A DNA stretch of 64,000 bases from contig JAPTOF010000006.1 in the NCBI GenBank assembly GCA_028554755.1, positions 5,016,501-5,080,500 of the forward strand, written 5' to 3'. The stretch comes from Cordia subcordata. Taxonomy: Eukaryota > Streptophyta > Magnoliopsida > Boraginales > Cordiaceae. Positions 23,207 to 34,118 of this stretch are shown in pieces; the stretch's first letter is position 1, and each line of letters opens with the position of its first letter. A model generated the notes under the pieces. It saw only the letters and a list, made by a program, of their open reading frames with translations, searched no databases and was not told the DNA's origin. The translations under genes and the position numbers were made by a program.

Positions 23207-24032
23207 GGGCTTGTTCGGCGCAATTAATAGATTAGGTAATGAATAACTGTTTGATTAGCGGATAGCAATTTAGGTAGTGGATAGCTGTTATGTTTCAACA
23301 ATTAGCGAATAGTTATTTTACTAATAGATTGTTTTAGATGTGTTCAATAAAACTAGCTGTTAGGAAACTGGGGAATGCAAAATGTCAAAAAAAGACATCG
23401 ATATCGAGTTATTATTGTTGTGATGATGATGGTGGTGATGATGATGATGATGAAAATAATAATGATAATAAATTATTATTATTACGATAATTTATTTTAT
23501 AATTAAATATATTTTTCTTTAAATAATATTTTATAGAAAAAGCATAATAAAATTAATTTTTTAAAAATTAATTTTATTAATATTATAAACAAATATTTTT
23601 TATTATAGAAATATTTTAATTGATTGAAAATTTATATTTTTGAAAAAATAATGAATGGACAAATAAGACCTATACTTTTTAATATATTTTGATATGGATA
23701 GAATTTTAAATTAATTTTTGGTTATTTTATATATATATATATATATATTCGTGAAAGAAAATGTAAAAATGTAAACAAAATTGGATAGAGGGTACAATTA
23801 CCAAAAAGATGTTAAAAAGAGGGTAGTATTGCCAAAAAAGAAGGTGAAACACTAAACTCTACTTTGAAACGTTAATAATATTAGCTTTTCATAGACATTA
23901 CTTCAAACACTATTTAAAATAAAAACACTACTTAAAACACTGTTTTACCAAACAACCAAAATAGAAGGAAATAATATTTTGACTTGGACAAGACACTAAA
24001 TACTACTTAAAACACTGTTGTTGCATAGGGCC
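23207..24032. mobile_element. Non-autonomous PIF/Harbinger-like element, copy 1 (826 bp)
   Basis: Flanked by TTA at 23204-23206 and 24033-24035, a candidate 3-bp target-site duplication. It begins GGGCTTGTTCGGCGCAATTA and ends in ATAGGGCC. Almost its whole length aligns by eye with 47499-48270, including GATTGTTTTAGATGTGTT, AAAAAAGACATC, GTTATTATTGTTGTGATGAT and TAATATTAGCTTTTCATA. It has no transposase and includes a GATGATGATGG microsatellite. Superfamily placement rests on the TTA duplication and G-rich termini. Confidence 0.8.
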
Positions 24033-24117
24033 TTAGGCTTTCCCTTGGAAGAGATGGGGAAAGTTTTGAGTTGTCAGGCAAAAATAAGTCAATGTAAGTG
24101 CAATCGGATAGAATTAG

Positions 24118-24346
24118 GGCCAGTTTGGATTGGTTTTTTTAGAAAAAAATATTTTTTTCCCTAAAAAAAGTTATATTAAATTTGTAATAATTATTTGATT
24201 TGGCTTCCAAAAAAAACTGAAACTCTAAAAAAAGTTCAAATACAGCTTTTTTAAAAAGTCAAAATTTTCAGTTTCTAAAAAAAACTATTTTTCAAAAATT
24301 ATTGAAAAAAAATACTTTTAAAAAAAAAACCTATCCAAACGAACCC
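24118..24346. mobile_element. Tourist-like MITE, copy C, with TTA target duplication
   Basis: 229 bp. TTA lies at 24115-24117 and again at 24347-24349. The termini are GGGCCAGTTTGGATTGGTTT and, reverse-complemented, GGGTTCGTTTGGATAGGTTT. This copy defines the family boundaries most clearly. The 3-bp TTA duplication and GGGCC termini fit PIF/Harbinger-derived Tourist elements. It inserted about 325 bp upstream of the ISCA1 start codon. Confidence 0.88.
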
Positions 24347-24671
24347 TTAGCGTGAGCCCATTCAGTCGCAAATGATAAGGCATCCTTTCTAGTAAATCGA
24401 ATAATTCTATTCATCATTCAACTTGGGTTGGAGCTAGGCCCACTTTAGCCCACTTTACTCCTGAAATCAATAATGGAGACAGCAAAATGGACCTTGTACG
24501 GCCCAAATTCTAGAAGCATCTGATACCGATTGGAGCCCATTTTCACTCCCTCGTGAATCAAGCTAGAAATTGCCAGAAACAACCATAACCGAAACTTGAA
24601 GGAGAAGAGAAAAGCAAAATTAAGTAAATAAATAAATTAATTAATTAAAAAAAAAATCAACATCAAAATCA

Positions 24672-25089
24672 ATGGCAGCTTCGGCATTGAAGGCGGGAGC
24701 GATGGCGAGAAAGCAAGTGCTGACCATAACGGAGGCGGCGGCTTCTAGAATACGCAACCTTCTTGAACGGCGGCAGCGGCCCTTCCTCAAGCTCGGCGTC
24801 AAGGCTCGCGGCTGCAACGGCTTATCCTACACTCTCAATTACGCAGGTCCCATTTCTATTCACATACGTGTTTGTGTATCAGTGTGTGTTTTTGAACAAC
24901 TAAAGATATGTATAGCTTAATTTTGTTTGTAATATCGTGTTAATGGATAATTGGAAACGTGCAGATGAGAAAGGGAAGTTTGATGAGATGGTAGAAGACA
25001 AGGGCGTGAAGATATTGATTGATCCCAAGGCCCTTATGCATGTTATTGGAACCAAGATGGATTTTGTCGATGATAAACTCAGGTATTAC

Positions 25090-25123
<34 letters not shown>

Positions 25124-25995
25124 CCAAACCACCAACGCACATATCTATAGATAGATAGATAGATATTTGTGTACATTTACGTATATGTCATTTTAACCTA
25201 GGTAGGGGAGCTGATATAGCTGTCCCTCTGTGTTTTAGTGAACTTGATATTGTGAGAAATTTGTGCCTAAACTAAAGCAAGTGCTATCGAATTAGGTTTC
25301 AAATTCGGTTATATGAATCTGGTGATGCGATAGCATGTATTTCTAATGGGATTGAGAGCCATGTCTTGTTTTGGTATAGAAACATCAGGCATGTAATTCT
25401 AATGGGATTGAGAGCCATGTCTTGTTTCAGCATAGAGACGTCAGGACAGAATAAAAGACTGAATCCCCAATGTAGGTGTTAGTTCACCACCTCGGCTTGT
25501 TTTCAGGATTTCTTGAATCTCCAACACGGCCTCCATGTGCAAGCGAGCTCTTTTACAAGTCTTGCATATGGAAATATTATTTCTAAATGGATGCTAGTTG
25601 CAAGACTTGATCACATACCTATTGAATAATTGGATTTTGATACTATGTTAATTTGACCGCCTGTTTCGAAGCTTAAGATTCTACAGAGGGTCTTTTTTTA
25701 AGTTTATTGTCTCCATTATATACAGAGTTTCTCTGACATTATAGAGGTTTCAAAATCTGATATAGTAGTTGGTAGAAAATTTAGGACATTTACAGAAACT
25801 GGATGAGAAACTCTCAGTTGTTTTGCTTCACATGACCATTTTGTTTAATTACTTGACCATTTTTGCTGCTCTGATTTTTGCAGGTCCGAGTTTATATTCA
25901 TCAATCCAAATTCCAAAGGGCAGTGTGGCTGTGGAGAATCTTTCATGACTACAAGCACTGCAGAAGCTGCCAAGCGTGGTGGCTCAGGCACTTAA
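24672..25995 (+). CDS. ISCA1: ISCA1-type iron-sulfur cluster assembly protein
   Basis: Exons 24672-24846, 24965-25082 and 25884-25995 join in frame (175 + 118 + 112 nt) to give 134 residues, a normal length for the A-type (IscA/SufA/HesB) family. It is expected to act in late mitochondrial assembly of [4Fe-4S] clusters. The three conserved cysteines are present, C48 in [10 protein letters not shown] and C112/C114 in GQCGCGESF. The block [20 protein letters not shown] is diagnostic of ISCA1 rather than ISCA2. There is no long N-terminal extension; residues 1-15 ([15 protein letters not shown]) are basic and could be a short mitochondrial signal. Intron 1 is about 118 bp. Intron 2, about 800 bp, holds a (CA)n run and a 56-bp tandem duplication. 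A likely polyadenylation signal AATAAA lies near 26269. Confidence 0.95.
25092..25164. repeat. (CA)n and (GATA)n microsatellites in ISCA1 intron 2
   Basis: A CA run beginning in ACCCACCCACACACACAC is followed by TAGATAGATAGATAGAT. The run starts within about 10 bp of the exon 2 donor site. There is no coding role. Confidence 0.85.
25333..25444. repeat. Tandem duplication, 2 x 56 bp, inside ISCA1 intron 2
   Basis: Copy 1 is 25333-25388 and copy 2 is 25389-25444. They are exactly equal in length, both begin GCATGTA and end in TCAG, and share an identical core TCTAATGGGATTGAGAGCCA. About six to seven substitutions separate them. Confidence 0.9.
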
Positions 25996-27675
25996 GAGTT
26001 CTACATTTGTGTATACTGAACTAACATTTCCTTATACATATAGCTATGTTAAGCAGTGAGGATACCTAGAAACAGATATCAGATTCATTCTTGGTGTGGA
26101 TCAGTGGCTTTACAAGCACATTGGCTTTTAAAAAGTTGCTGGTAGTCTGTTGTTCTTCAAAGAGAATTTGTTCCTGTTGTCCATCTGGATGTACATTTTC
26201 AATATATTCATGTTTCTCGTAGCTTGAGTGGCCGATGTGTCTGCCAATTGTAATTTGTTAACGAGAGAAATAAAATTTGCTCATAAAGCTTGTCTAGGCT
26301 AAAGGTTATGCTGTTACGAATAACAATGATTCTTTGACAATTGTTGTATCCAATTTTTACCTTGCGACTGCTGTTGAAAGAGTTGAGTTTTTCTCAGACC
26401 ATGTCTTACATTTCCATTATGGGTGTTTATTCATGTCTCGAGAATATGAAGGGCAAGTTTCTTGGCATTTGGTTCACATATGGTGGACGCAGATGAAGTG
26501 AAGAGGCTTGGCCCCGGCCAAATGGTCTGGGACTGTATTTCTGGCAGGGAGCTAGATTCTGACGGATTTGTTCATCCATGTGGATGCCAGTGGGGATTCG
26601 ATGACCGCAAGAGTTTGGCCAGTATTTTGTCTTTCAGGTTGTGGGTGCATCTCATGGTTTCCTCCGTGTTTGTATAAATCATGTTGGTTTTGTTATTTGT
26701 TAAGAAGTGATGGCTGTATGAGTGAAATAGATGGAAAAAGGCGGAAGGAAAGAAATTTTGAGTGTGTTTGAAGAGGCCATAGCTGTATCTCCGTTTCAAT
26801 GCGCAGAAGTTGCAGCTCTTAGCTTTCATATTGCAGGCTTTAGCTTACCGAACAGTTTTGCAACTTGGACTTGCAATCTTTGTATTTGAAGGGTGTTTGC
26901 CTTTGCTTTTCTTAAGCATAGGCAAATGACTAAGAAGAAGAAAAATGTGCTAATAAAATGCACTTATAAGCTATTAAGTTATTGATATTCTTAGGAAATA
27001 TGTACTCATAAATAGTATTGTTTGTTAAAATGATTACAAAGATTTTTCGTTAAGTAAAGAATGTTATTCTCCTTTTCTTAGAGGATAAAGTTGTCTTTTT
27101 TATTTGGTCAGACCACTTGACTTATAAGCCGGTAAAAAAAAGTAAGGGTTGTTGATTCTTTTACCTACTTATAAGCATGTAAAACTTGCTTATAAGTAGA
27201 TTTTATCAAACATATTAACCTTTTCCCCCTTATAAGCAGGTTTAAGCAAGTTTGACCTGCTTATAAGCAAAGCCAAACACCCACAGCTGCAACAGTCATT
27301 GGTCAATTGATGGCTGTTATTCTTGAATGATATAAGACATTTTCTGTAAAAATCTAACTGCTATATGTCATAATTGAACAAATAGATGACGATAAACCAT
27401 GAAGGCTTGAGGATGTTCAGCAAACAATTCAGAGCAGACAACACCATATGAATCAAGACAGAAGCCCGCATCATTAACTTCTGGACCTTACAGTCTCCGA
27501 ACAATCATAAGACAAATATATTTTGCCCATTGTCATGCAATGAAAATGGTAACAAAAGAAACACGACGACTTAAGAAACATTGCCATATTCAATAATCGC
27601 AAAGAATGGTCAAGAACACAAGTGCACGAGTTAGTTATTTGCATTGTGTTTCCTTTCTCATTCCCGTAAAGAGTG
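25996..27675. other. ISCA1 3' flank and intergenic DNA
   Basis: 25996 to about 26290 is probably the ISCA1 3' untranslated region. A plus-strand frame at about 26480-26640 (MVDADEVKRLGPGQMVWDCI...) has protein-like composition and ends before a possible splice site. I recognise no family, so it is not called as a gene. The 26891-27282 element is listed separately. 27290-27675 is the 3' flank of the phosphatase gene. Confidence 0.45.
26891..27282. mobile_element. Terminal-inverted-repeat element, 392 bp
   Basis: The left terminus GGGTGTTTGCCTTTGCTTTT matches the reverse complement of the right terminus, GGGTGTTTGGCTTTGCTTAT. The interior has many CTTATAAGC blocks, which also occur in the element at 14672-15280. 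It has no coding capacity. A target-site duplication is not evident. Confidence 0.75.
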
Positions 27676-30600
27676 TCATGAAGCATTAGACTGAAGGACA
27701 GAACTCACACCAAGATCTTGATTTCGTTTGGGAGAGGATAATCTGTATTTTGACCATTCTTCTAAAGCTTTTCGGTGAAGAGCATTCATTCGAATATAAG
27801 GACGCCGCTCTTTGATCAACTTCTCAGCATTTTTCCAATCTTCTGCCACACCAAGAGCTACCAACAAGGCGCACATCACTGCAACACTTCGTCCATGACC
27901 TAAGGAAGTGAACAATGATTAAGAGAGAGTTAAATACTAGCCACCGATTCAATCACAAAGACCATTTCCATCAAAAGGAATTCAGAAAAAGAAAATGTTT
28001 TCTTGAACTATGAAAAAGAACAAGTTTGTTTAATTTATGAAAACCCTCAGTTTTCACATTTATCCCATCTATATATGGTGAACGTTAAATTTGTTCCGCC
28101 ATGTATATTATTCAACTCCTTTTAAGCCCTTTCTCTGAGCAAATTTTCTCCCAAAACCATGCATATATACTCCTACTGTAACAATTCTGGATGTTGAAAG
28201 TGGCCCTGGCTCTAAATCAGCTAAAATACTCCAACACTATTTTTATATCAGAGAGAATATCAGTAAGCTATCGATTAAAAGTAAATGTTTTAACATACAA
28301 GTCCACAAGAAGTACACAAACAGAGAAATAGCTAAACATACACTAGAACTTTGGTCATGGTGAGAGAGTATCAAGCTCCTTGAAGAGCTCTTTACTTTGT
28401 TATGAAGCTTAACCTTGATCAAATCCACATAACTCCACATTTGACCAACAAGGAGAAGGAAAAAGCTCACATTCTCACATTTTCTTTCTTCATTCTTTTC
28501 GCTTTAGGTCTTTCATTGCTTTTCCTTTGTTTAACTCCTTCTGAGGGAGGTAGTTTGTGGATTCAAGGCTTCAAGCAATCAAGCCTAGAAATATGTAATC
28601 TACTATTACAGCCAGGAGAGAAATCATTATCAGAGGATTGGTCATTCAAGTTGTTTATTAAATTTCAAATTAGATATGAACAAGAATTGCTCTCGTGGGG
28701 CGCTTATCAATCACATGCAGTATCCAAGTTTGATACATGGCCTATCTTCAGGGGTTCAATGTGACAATGCAGAGGCGTGCACTCAAACCAGTTGATTAGA
28801 CATTTTATTTTCTTAGAAGCAATATATTCGTATTCCCTTGTTTCATTAGTTTTCTGAAGCAAAGATTGGAACAGATTCATTTTGCTTCCTTTTCTTATAT
28901 TTCTAATGAATAAATTTATGAGAAGAAAAAAATAGCGAGAGAGAGAGAGTAGTGGCCACCCTTCCCCCCCCCCCCCTTTCTCAAACCCAAAAAAAAAAAA
29001 AAAAAAACCAGAAGTGGATCCCCCTGCCCCAAAAAAGGGGGGGAGAAAAGAACGAAAGAAAGAAAATGTTCCCCTCAACTGCACCATCCTACCTTGAATT
29101 TGCATCAAGTTACGTCTTTTTCATCTTTTATTGTTAAGGCTTGGCAAGTTGGGTTTAAGACAGACTTATTCAGAAGTGCAACAAAGGAGTGCAAATTATG
29201 TAACGAAAAAGTGCATAACTTCCAAAAGATTCTATACCTCTTTGCAGCCAAACCGACAAGAAGCATCAAACAGAGTATGCATCACACTCAAATGCAGCAA
29301 CAGTCTATTAGCAGCAAATGGATGCATTTTCGTGACTTGGTTCTACTTGAAAGAATATCTATGCGCAAATTGGACAGCTATAACAAACAAATAGAAGAAC
29401 TAATGTATTTCAGCATGTATAGTAAATCATTATGATAATCGTACAAGTGTTGGTCACAAAGATCCAATACCACTGAATTTCATTAAAGCTTAACTCCAGA
29501 AATTTACCTTTTTAAACAGCATAATATAAGGGGAGTTTCATATTTGCCAGTGCAAACATAGAGAAGATCAAAAAGACCATTTGAGTTACAGAAAATGTAT
29601 AGGCATCACATAAATGGAGTCACGGTGGAAAATTGATGGAACCTATAGGCAAATTCAGATATGCTGAGAACCCAATATCCACAAACAAACAAGAAAGGAG
29701 AAGAAACTAAAAAAATTGAAAACTTATAGAAGGGTATATACCTATCTTTTTTTAGCTGGAGGAAAGACAAGGTAAACCTAAAACTTGCTATCATTTTGGC
29801 ACAACGACATGACTTATTAACAACACAATGAACATATTCTCAAGGGGGGAAAACAGGCCAGTAAGTTACAGAGTAAAGTCACTTTCAGTTAGTCAATTCA
29901 CCATTATAGTTAATCTTAATAATAAAAAGAATAAGGCTCTAGTAATTATGTCAAGAATTTTTCTATGAAAAATAATTGTCCAATAAAGAGGTTGGGCAAC
30001 TTGAACCAATACAAAAATAACTAGTAATAGTTGGACCTCAATTATGTATATGATGTGAAAAATAAATAGCTAGAAGTTAATGTATTTGCTTCGTCAAGCA
30101 TTAATAATCAACTATTTCCTTCACTGGCTAAATATACTGATAACATTTAATCTCTCTACTCCATAATAATCAATCATTCTTCCACTAGCTAAGAAGGTTT
30201 CTTCATCCATTATGATCCTTCTCTTAGTAAATACTTCTGTTTTTGGCACAAGCAGAAAGGTAATAATTTACTCTTTTAGCATACAATCCACATGGTGACA
30301 GTGACAGAAGCGAAGTTTTCTTATCCTGCTCGGATGTGATAATTGTTTTGAATATGAGATCATCTCAAATTACAAACTTCAACTCCTCACGAGGATCCTA
30401 ACTATCTCTTTTCCAGTATTTCAAGTCTACATAACAATAGAGCTCTTTCTCGAAAAATATTATTAGACTTGGACATATACAAGATCATCAACTAATACAA
30501 AACAACCGACTCATATAACTACCTTACACACTCTCACTTGAGAACATACTTCTCCAATATGTAAAAAGAACACAAGGCTTTAACAGACAAGCATTTGCAA

Positions 30601-31287
30601 CTAGCATACAACCCTATTAGCATACTAAATGACTAACAAGAAAGGCCAAGATCAACAATAAAAGAACCAAAAATTAATTCATCCAAGATTTTCACTACAA
30701 AGCATCAAAGACTAAAAGTCTTTCTTTAAGTCTCAGATCATACCATATGCACAGTGGACAAAAACAGGCACATTCTGAGCTCTCTTCCTACAAGCCCACT
30801 TCACAGCAGCTTCAATATCAGCAGGCTGAGGCGACCGCGTATCAAACGTAGGAATACACAAATATGCTTGCCCTGTTAAATCCATCTTCCTTGGCAGTTC
30901 ACAAGTACAATCTATAATAGCAGGGTTACCAGGTGGCATTTTTTCAGATGTACTAGGCCACCCACCAACATACAACCCTTGGCAAACCTCACTATATGGA
31001 GGCTCACCACTCTTCTTTCTCCTCAATGCTGAAAACAACCTAACAAAATACAAATATGGGCTGAAAAAAATCAGTGCCCACATAGGAAAAGTCCCATCCG
31101 AGCCTTTACCCAAAAGCATTGGAACATTAATCATAGGGTGTGCAGCTATTGCTACCAAGAAAGATACCAGAGATGCATAGAGAAATGGTATTGATAGCAT
31201 TGTAAAGCCAAGATTATTCAGATATGTAAATAATATGAATAAAGTTGCTGCCTTTAAGGCTATTAGTGTAGATATACCCACACCCAT
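27676..31287 (-). CDS. Membrane-anchored dual-specificity phosphatase-like protein
   Basis: Two exons, 31287-30744 and 27899-27676, join in frame (544 + 224 nt) to give 255 residues. Residues 1-85 are hydrophobic, with two to three probable membrane segments (AATLFILFTYLNNLGF, ASLVSFLVAIAAHP, FPMWALIFFSPYLYFV). Residues about 95-240 form a cysteine-phosphatase fold. D149 in TFDTRSPQPAD is the likely general acid. The P-loop is HCAYGHGRS with nucleophile C179 and R185. This fits plant proteins similar to bacterial YnbD-type DSP-like phosphatases. The substrate is unknown; lipid or protein phosphate are both possible. The 2.84-kb intron cuts the Gly182 codon inside the catalytic loop. The intron holds homopolymer runs and no nested gene I can support. 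Confidence 0.9.
28964..29043. repeat. C/A/G homopolymer cluster in the phosphatase intron
   Basis: A run of about 13 C, then an A run of about 18-19, then CCCCAAAAAAGGGGGGG follow in under 80 bp. The C and G runs could pair on one strand. Such tracts are error-prone in sequencing, so exact lengths should not be trusted. Confidence 0.7.
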
Positions 31288-31715
31288 CTTGTTGGTTGTT
31301 CTTGAATCAATAGGTAGTAGTAATTTTTCAAGAAAAGATCAAATTTTTAGTTTGAGAATCAAAAACTGGAGTTGGGTTTGCGAAGGCTAGCCAATTCTGT
31401 GGAGGCTTCTGGGGAGTTTTGGACCATTTGGGTTTAGGTTAGTTTGTGAATTTGTGCTGCCAGACAAAAAGTAGTTGGCAGTTTCTCACAATAGTTCTGT
31501 TTGGTTTGGATTTTTTGAAGTAGTTATATTGGAAACTTAGATGGCTTTGAAAATAAGGTTTCATGTAGCGAAGTTTTTGGTTAATTATCAATGATTCTGA
31601 TGATTGTCTCATTAATATTCAAGGCACAATTTCGACAATAATTTATTGTGATTATTTTTTTTCTTTCTTAATTTGTAATTTATGAAATTGGTTCATCTCT
31701 TATTTCTTATTCTCT

Positions 31716-31718
<3 letters not shown>

Positions 31719-31760
<42 letters not shown>
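31719..31760. repeat. (TA)21 microsatellite
   Basis: An uninterrupted alternating TA run, the longest in the window. It abuts the left side of the LTR-like block. A second TA run lies at the right side of that block. Confidence 0.95.
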
Positions 31761-31763
<3 letters not shown>

Positions 31764-31764
31764 G

Positions 31765-32284
31765 GCCAAAAATAGTTGAATTTGAAAAAACGAGGCCCAT
31801 GATTGCGATTGGGCCAAAGTTCAAGCCGTAATGTATAAAAGACTTGAGGTCAAGGCCCAAGGTGGATTATAATCCTATGAGTTGGATAAAGTCATGAGAC
31901 ATGCATAAGAACGAATATGTAAGATAAGAGCTAAGCACGACATCAAGGAGGACATCAATTGAAACACGTCTAGGACTTAAAATCCTTGGACTCTTTCACC
32001 CAAGGGGCTGCTATAAAAGGACTCGATAGCAAAGGAGGTAAGGGAGAGAAAAAAAAAAACATTAATTTACATATACATACAACTCGTCATATAATACTCT
32101 AAACCTACTGACTTAGGCGTCGGAGTACCTTTGGCCAGCACCACTCCGGTGTCAAGGGTTTTTCGTCGTTCACCTTTCCACACCGATGTCAAGGGTTTTT
32201 CGTCGTTCACTTTTCTTGATCTTGATCTTACAGGTTATTGGGGTCCAAACCAACATAATCACGTAATTGTAGAAATCATCTTCT

Positions 32285-32286
<2 letters not shown>
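31765..32286 (+). mobile_element. Probable gypsy-type or TRIM long terminal repeat
   Basis: Has the U3-R-U5 features typical of plant gypsy/TRIM LTRs: CTATAAAAGGACTCGA as the promoter near 32011, then AACTCGTCATATAATACTCT, then CTGACTTAGGCGTCGGAGTA near 32108, a well-known signature downstream of the LTR transcription start. The U5-like part contains a ~45-bp internal duplication of GTCAAGGGTTTTTCGTCGTT (from about 32152 and 32188). There is no primer-binding site with internal genes and no second LTR in the window, so it looks like a solo or truncated LTR. Exact ends are uncertain. Confidence 0.65.
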
Positions 32287-32321
<35 letters not shown>

Positions 32322-32415
32322 GATAATCTCAATTATTTACATAAGACTAAATTAATCCAATAATCTCAATTATTTATATAAGACTAAATTAATATGAATC
32401 CTTTATAATTTTTAA

Positions 32416-32606
32416 GGGCCTATCCCATTGATTTTTTCAAAGAAAAATAATTTTTAAATAAAATATATTTTTTTACAGTAAATATTTGAATTAGATTTTT
32501 AAAAAGTTTATATACTAATATAGCTCAATTTTAATTCTTTTTAAAGACAGAAATTTTACTACTTAGAGAAGAAAATAATTTTAAGAAAATGCAATTCGAA
32601 CGAGCC
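32416..32606. mobile_element. Tourist-like MITE, diverged copy D
   Basis: 191 bp between TAA on the left and TTAA on the right. The termini are GGGCCTATCCCATTGATTTT and, reverse-complemented, GGCTCGTTCGAATTGCATTT. The interior (AAATATTTGAATTAGATTTT) is a diverged version of the block in copies B and C. It is older than those copies. Confidence 0.55.
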
Positions 32607-33517
32607 TTAACTTTTTTGGTCAAAGGCAACTTAATCACTATTGTGTGCGATCGTACATTTATGCACCATTCATAAACTAAGCTTAATGATTTGACGAAAT
32701 ATTTAATATTGATGAAACAGAGTCAAAGTTGGGCTAAAATTTTGATTTTAAGAAAGTTAAGTTGTGCTTGGCTTGCCTTTTTGAGTTTTCATTTCCACTG
32801 AAAATAAAATTATGATAGAAACATATTTGGTTAACCTACTTTTTGTTTTTATTTTTAGAAATTGAGAATTACTTTTTAACTGGCATTTCTTTTAACAAGC
32901 ACACTTTCAAAATACAGTTACAATAAACTTTTATTCTTATATACATATTAGAGGATCTTTAAAAGAAATGAAATGTTGTAAATTCGAGTTAGTGTCCTGT
33001 GTAGAATTTATTTGTTTGGAGATGTAATTTGTGAATTCTAAGGCAAGTTTTATTCCTTTTTCATTTACCATTTATTAATAAAATTTAATTGATAAACATT
33101 GTTAATACATTTTATTGCTAATTAATCAAAATTATTTTACCAAATAACCTTAGAATATTGTTTCGAAAAAATTGTTTTTATTTAGACATATCGACAACGG
33201 TGAGCAGAAATGAGCTGAACATCACAGATTATAGAATATACAAAACGTATAATCTAAGTAAATTACACAACATTTTTTGGGGGCAGGGAGCATCATATTC
33301 ACTTTTCTTCTTCCCAAGAGTAAAGACCTTGTCCTAACTATATTTCCATAGCATAGATAGGCGAAAATGTTGAAGGTCGTGCAACAACATGATTTTGTTT
33401 TATTATAGCGCTATGAAGTTGCAAGCGAAATTAAATAATAGAAAACTAATCGTGTAACTATAGTGAAATTTTCGGAATAGTTTGTTATTATTGAGTCTCC
33501 ATCCTAATCTTGTAGTA

Positions 33518-33976
33518 TTAGGAAAGAGTTCTGGTAGAGGATGAACAAGAACTAGCTGAGGCCAAATTACTTTCACCTTGAGGATCCTTGGACTCAACTT
33601 GTGACTGATTAGAACCTTTCTTGGCATAATCAGAAGATGGCTCTCGTCTTCCCCTCTTTGACATGGCTCTTTGCATAGCATCAATAAATTTTTTCACCTT
33701 TGCAGAGTTATTCTCCGATTGACTAATAGGTCTGCTTTTGAGGTAACTCGTTGTCTCTGGCACACTTGACTCTTCTTCTTGCCTCAAATTGTACTTGTGA
33801 AGCCTCACGTACTTCATGACTCAACTCACTAGTCTCTCTTTGTGCACCCTCGTATTCACAATGTCTCCCGTGAACACGATAACTAGTACACTAGAAATGT
33901 GTCCTTCCCGATAAGGAAATAGGAATTCAAAAGAAACTCTCGTGTCGGGTTCTGTAGTAGAGGTGTAAATGGACAT
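33518..33976 (-). pseudogene. Unrecognised small ORF interrupted by one in-frame TGA
   Basis: From ATG at 33976, 51 codons (MSIYTSTTEPDTRVSFEFLF...) run to a TGA at 33823-33821. One codon later an ATG at 33817 in the same frame opens 99 residues to 33518. The downstream part is hydrophilic and basic in the middle (KVKKFIDAMQRAMSKRGRRE), with a Ser-rich tail (SASSCSSSTRTLS) and a possible short coiled coil. I recognise no family. Possible readings are a gene broken by a nonsense mutation, a short real protein from 33817 with an upstream ORF, or chance. A good TATA box lies 140 bp upstream of the first ATG, but other upstream ATGs intervene. The +1-shifted frame across 33770-33860 is also open, which weakens any claim on either. 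Confidence 0.35.
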
Positions 33977-34118
33977 GGAAGCTAATTTATAAGCCCTCTA
34001 TTAGACAAAGACATTGCAAATGACAAGAAAGCTGGAAAACCATTGCATTGGATTGGTGGTTGTAACTTTCATTGAATATATGTAATTTCAACGTGATGGC
34101 AAAGGCGTTTGTTTTTGG

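Larger units (their letters stand above)
31288..33517. other. Intergenic DNA dominated by transposon-derived sequence
   Basis: 31288 to about 31560 is the leader and promoter side of the phosphatase gene. It is followed by a 42-bp (TA)n run (31719-31760), an LTR-like block, a second (TA)n run at about 32289-32318 and a diverged MITE (32416-32606). 32610-33517 is AT-rich with no recognisable gene. Confidence 0.55.

Noticed and set aside
26462..26677. Plus-strand frame with protein-like composition (MVDADEVKRLGPGQMVWDCI...) behind ISCA1
   Set aside because: No family recognised, no clear promoter, and the frame decays into hydrophobic residues at its end. It may be transcribed flank or an old gene scrap.
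28402..29435. Open frames inside the phosphatase intron on both strands
   Set aside because: Low-complexity or AT-driven composition with no recognisable motif. Several are created by the C/A/G homopolymer runs.
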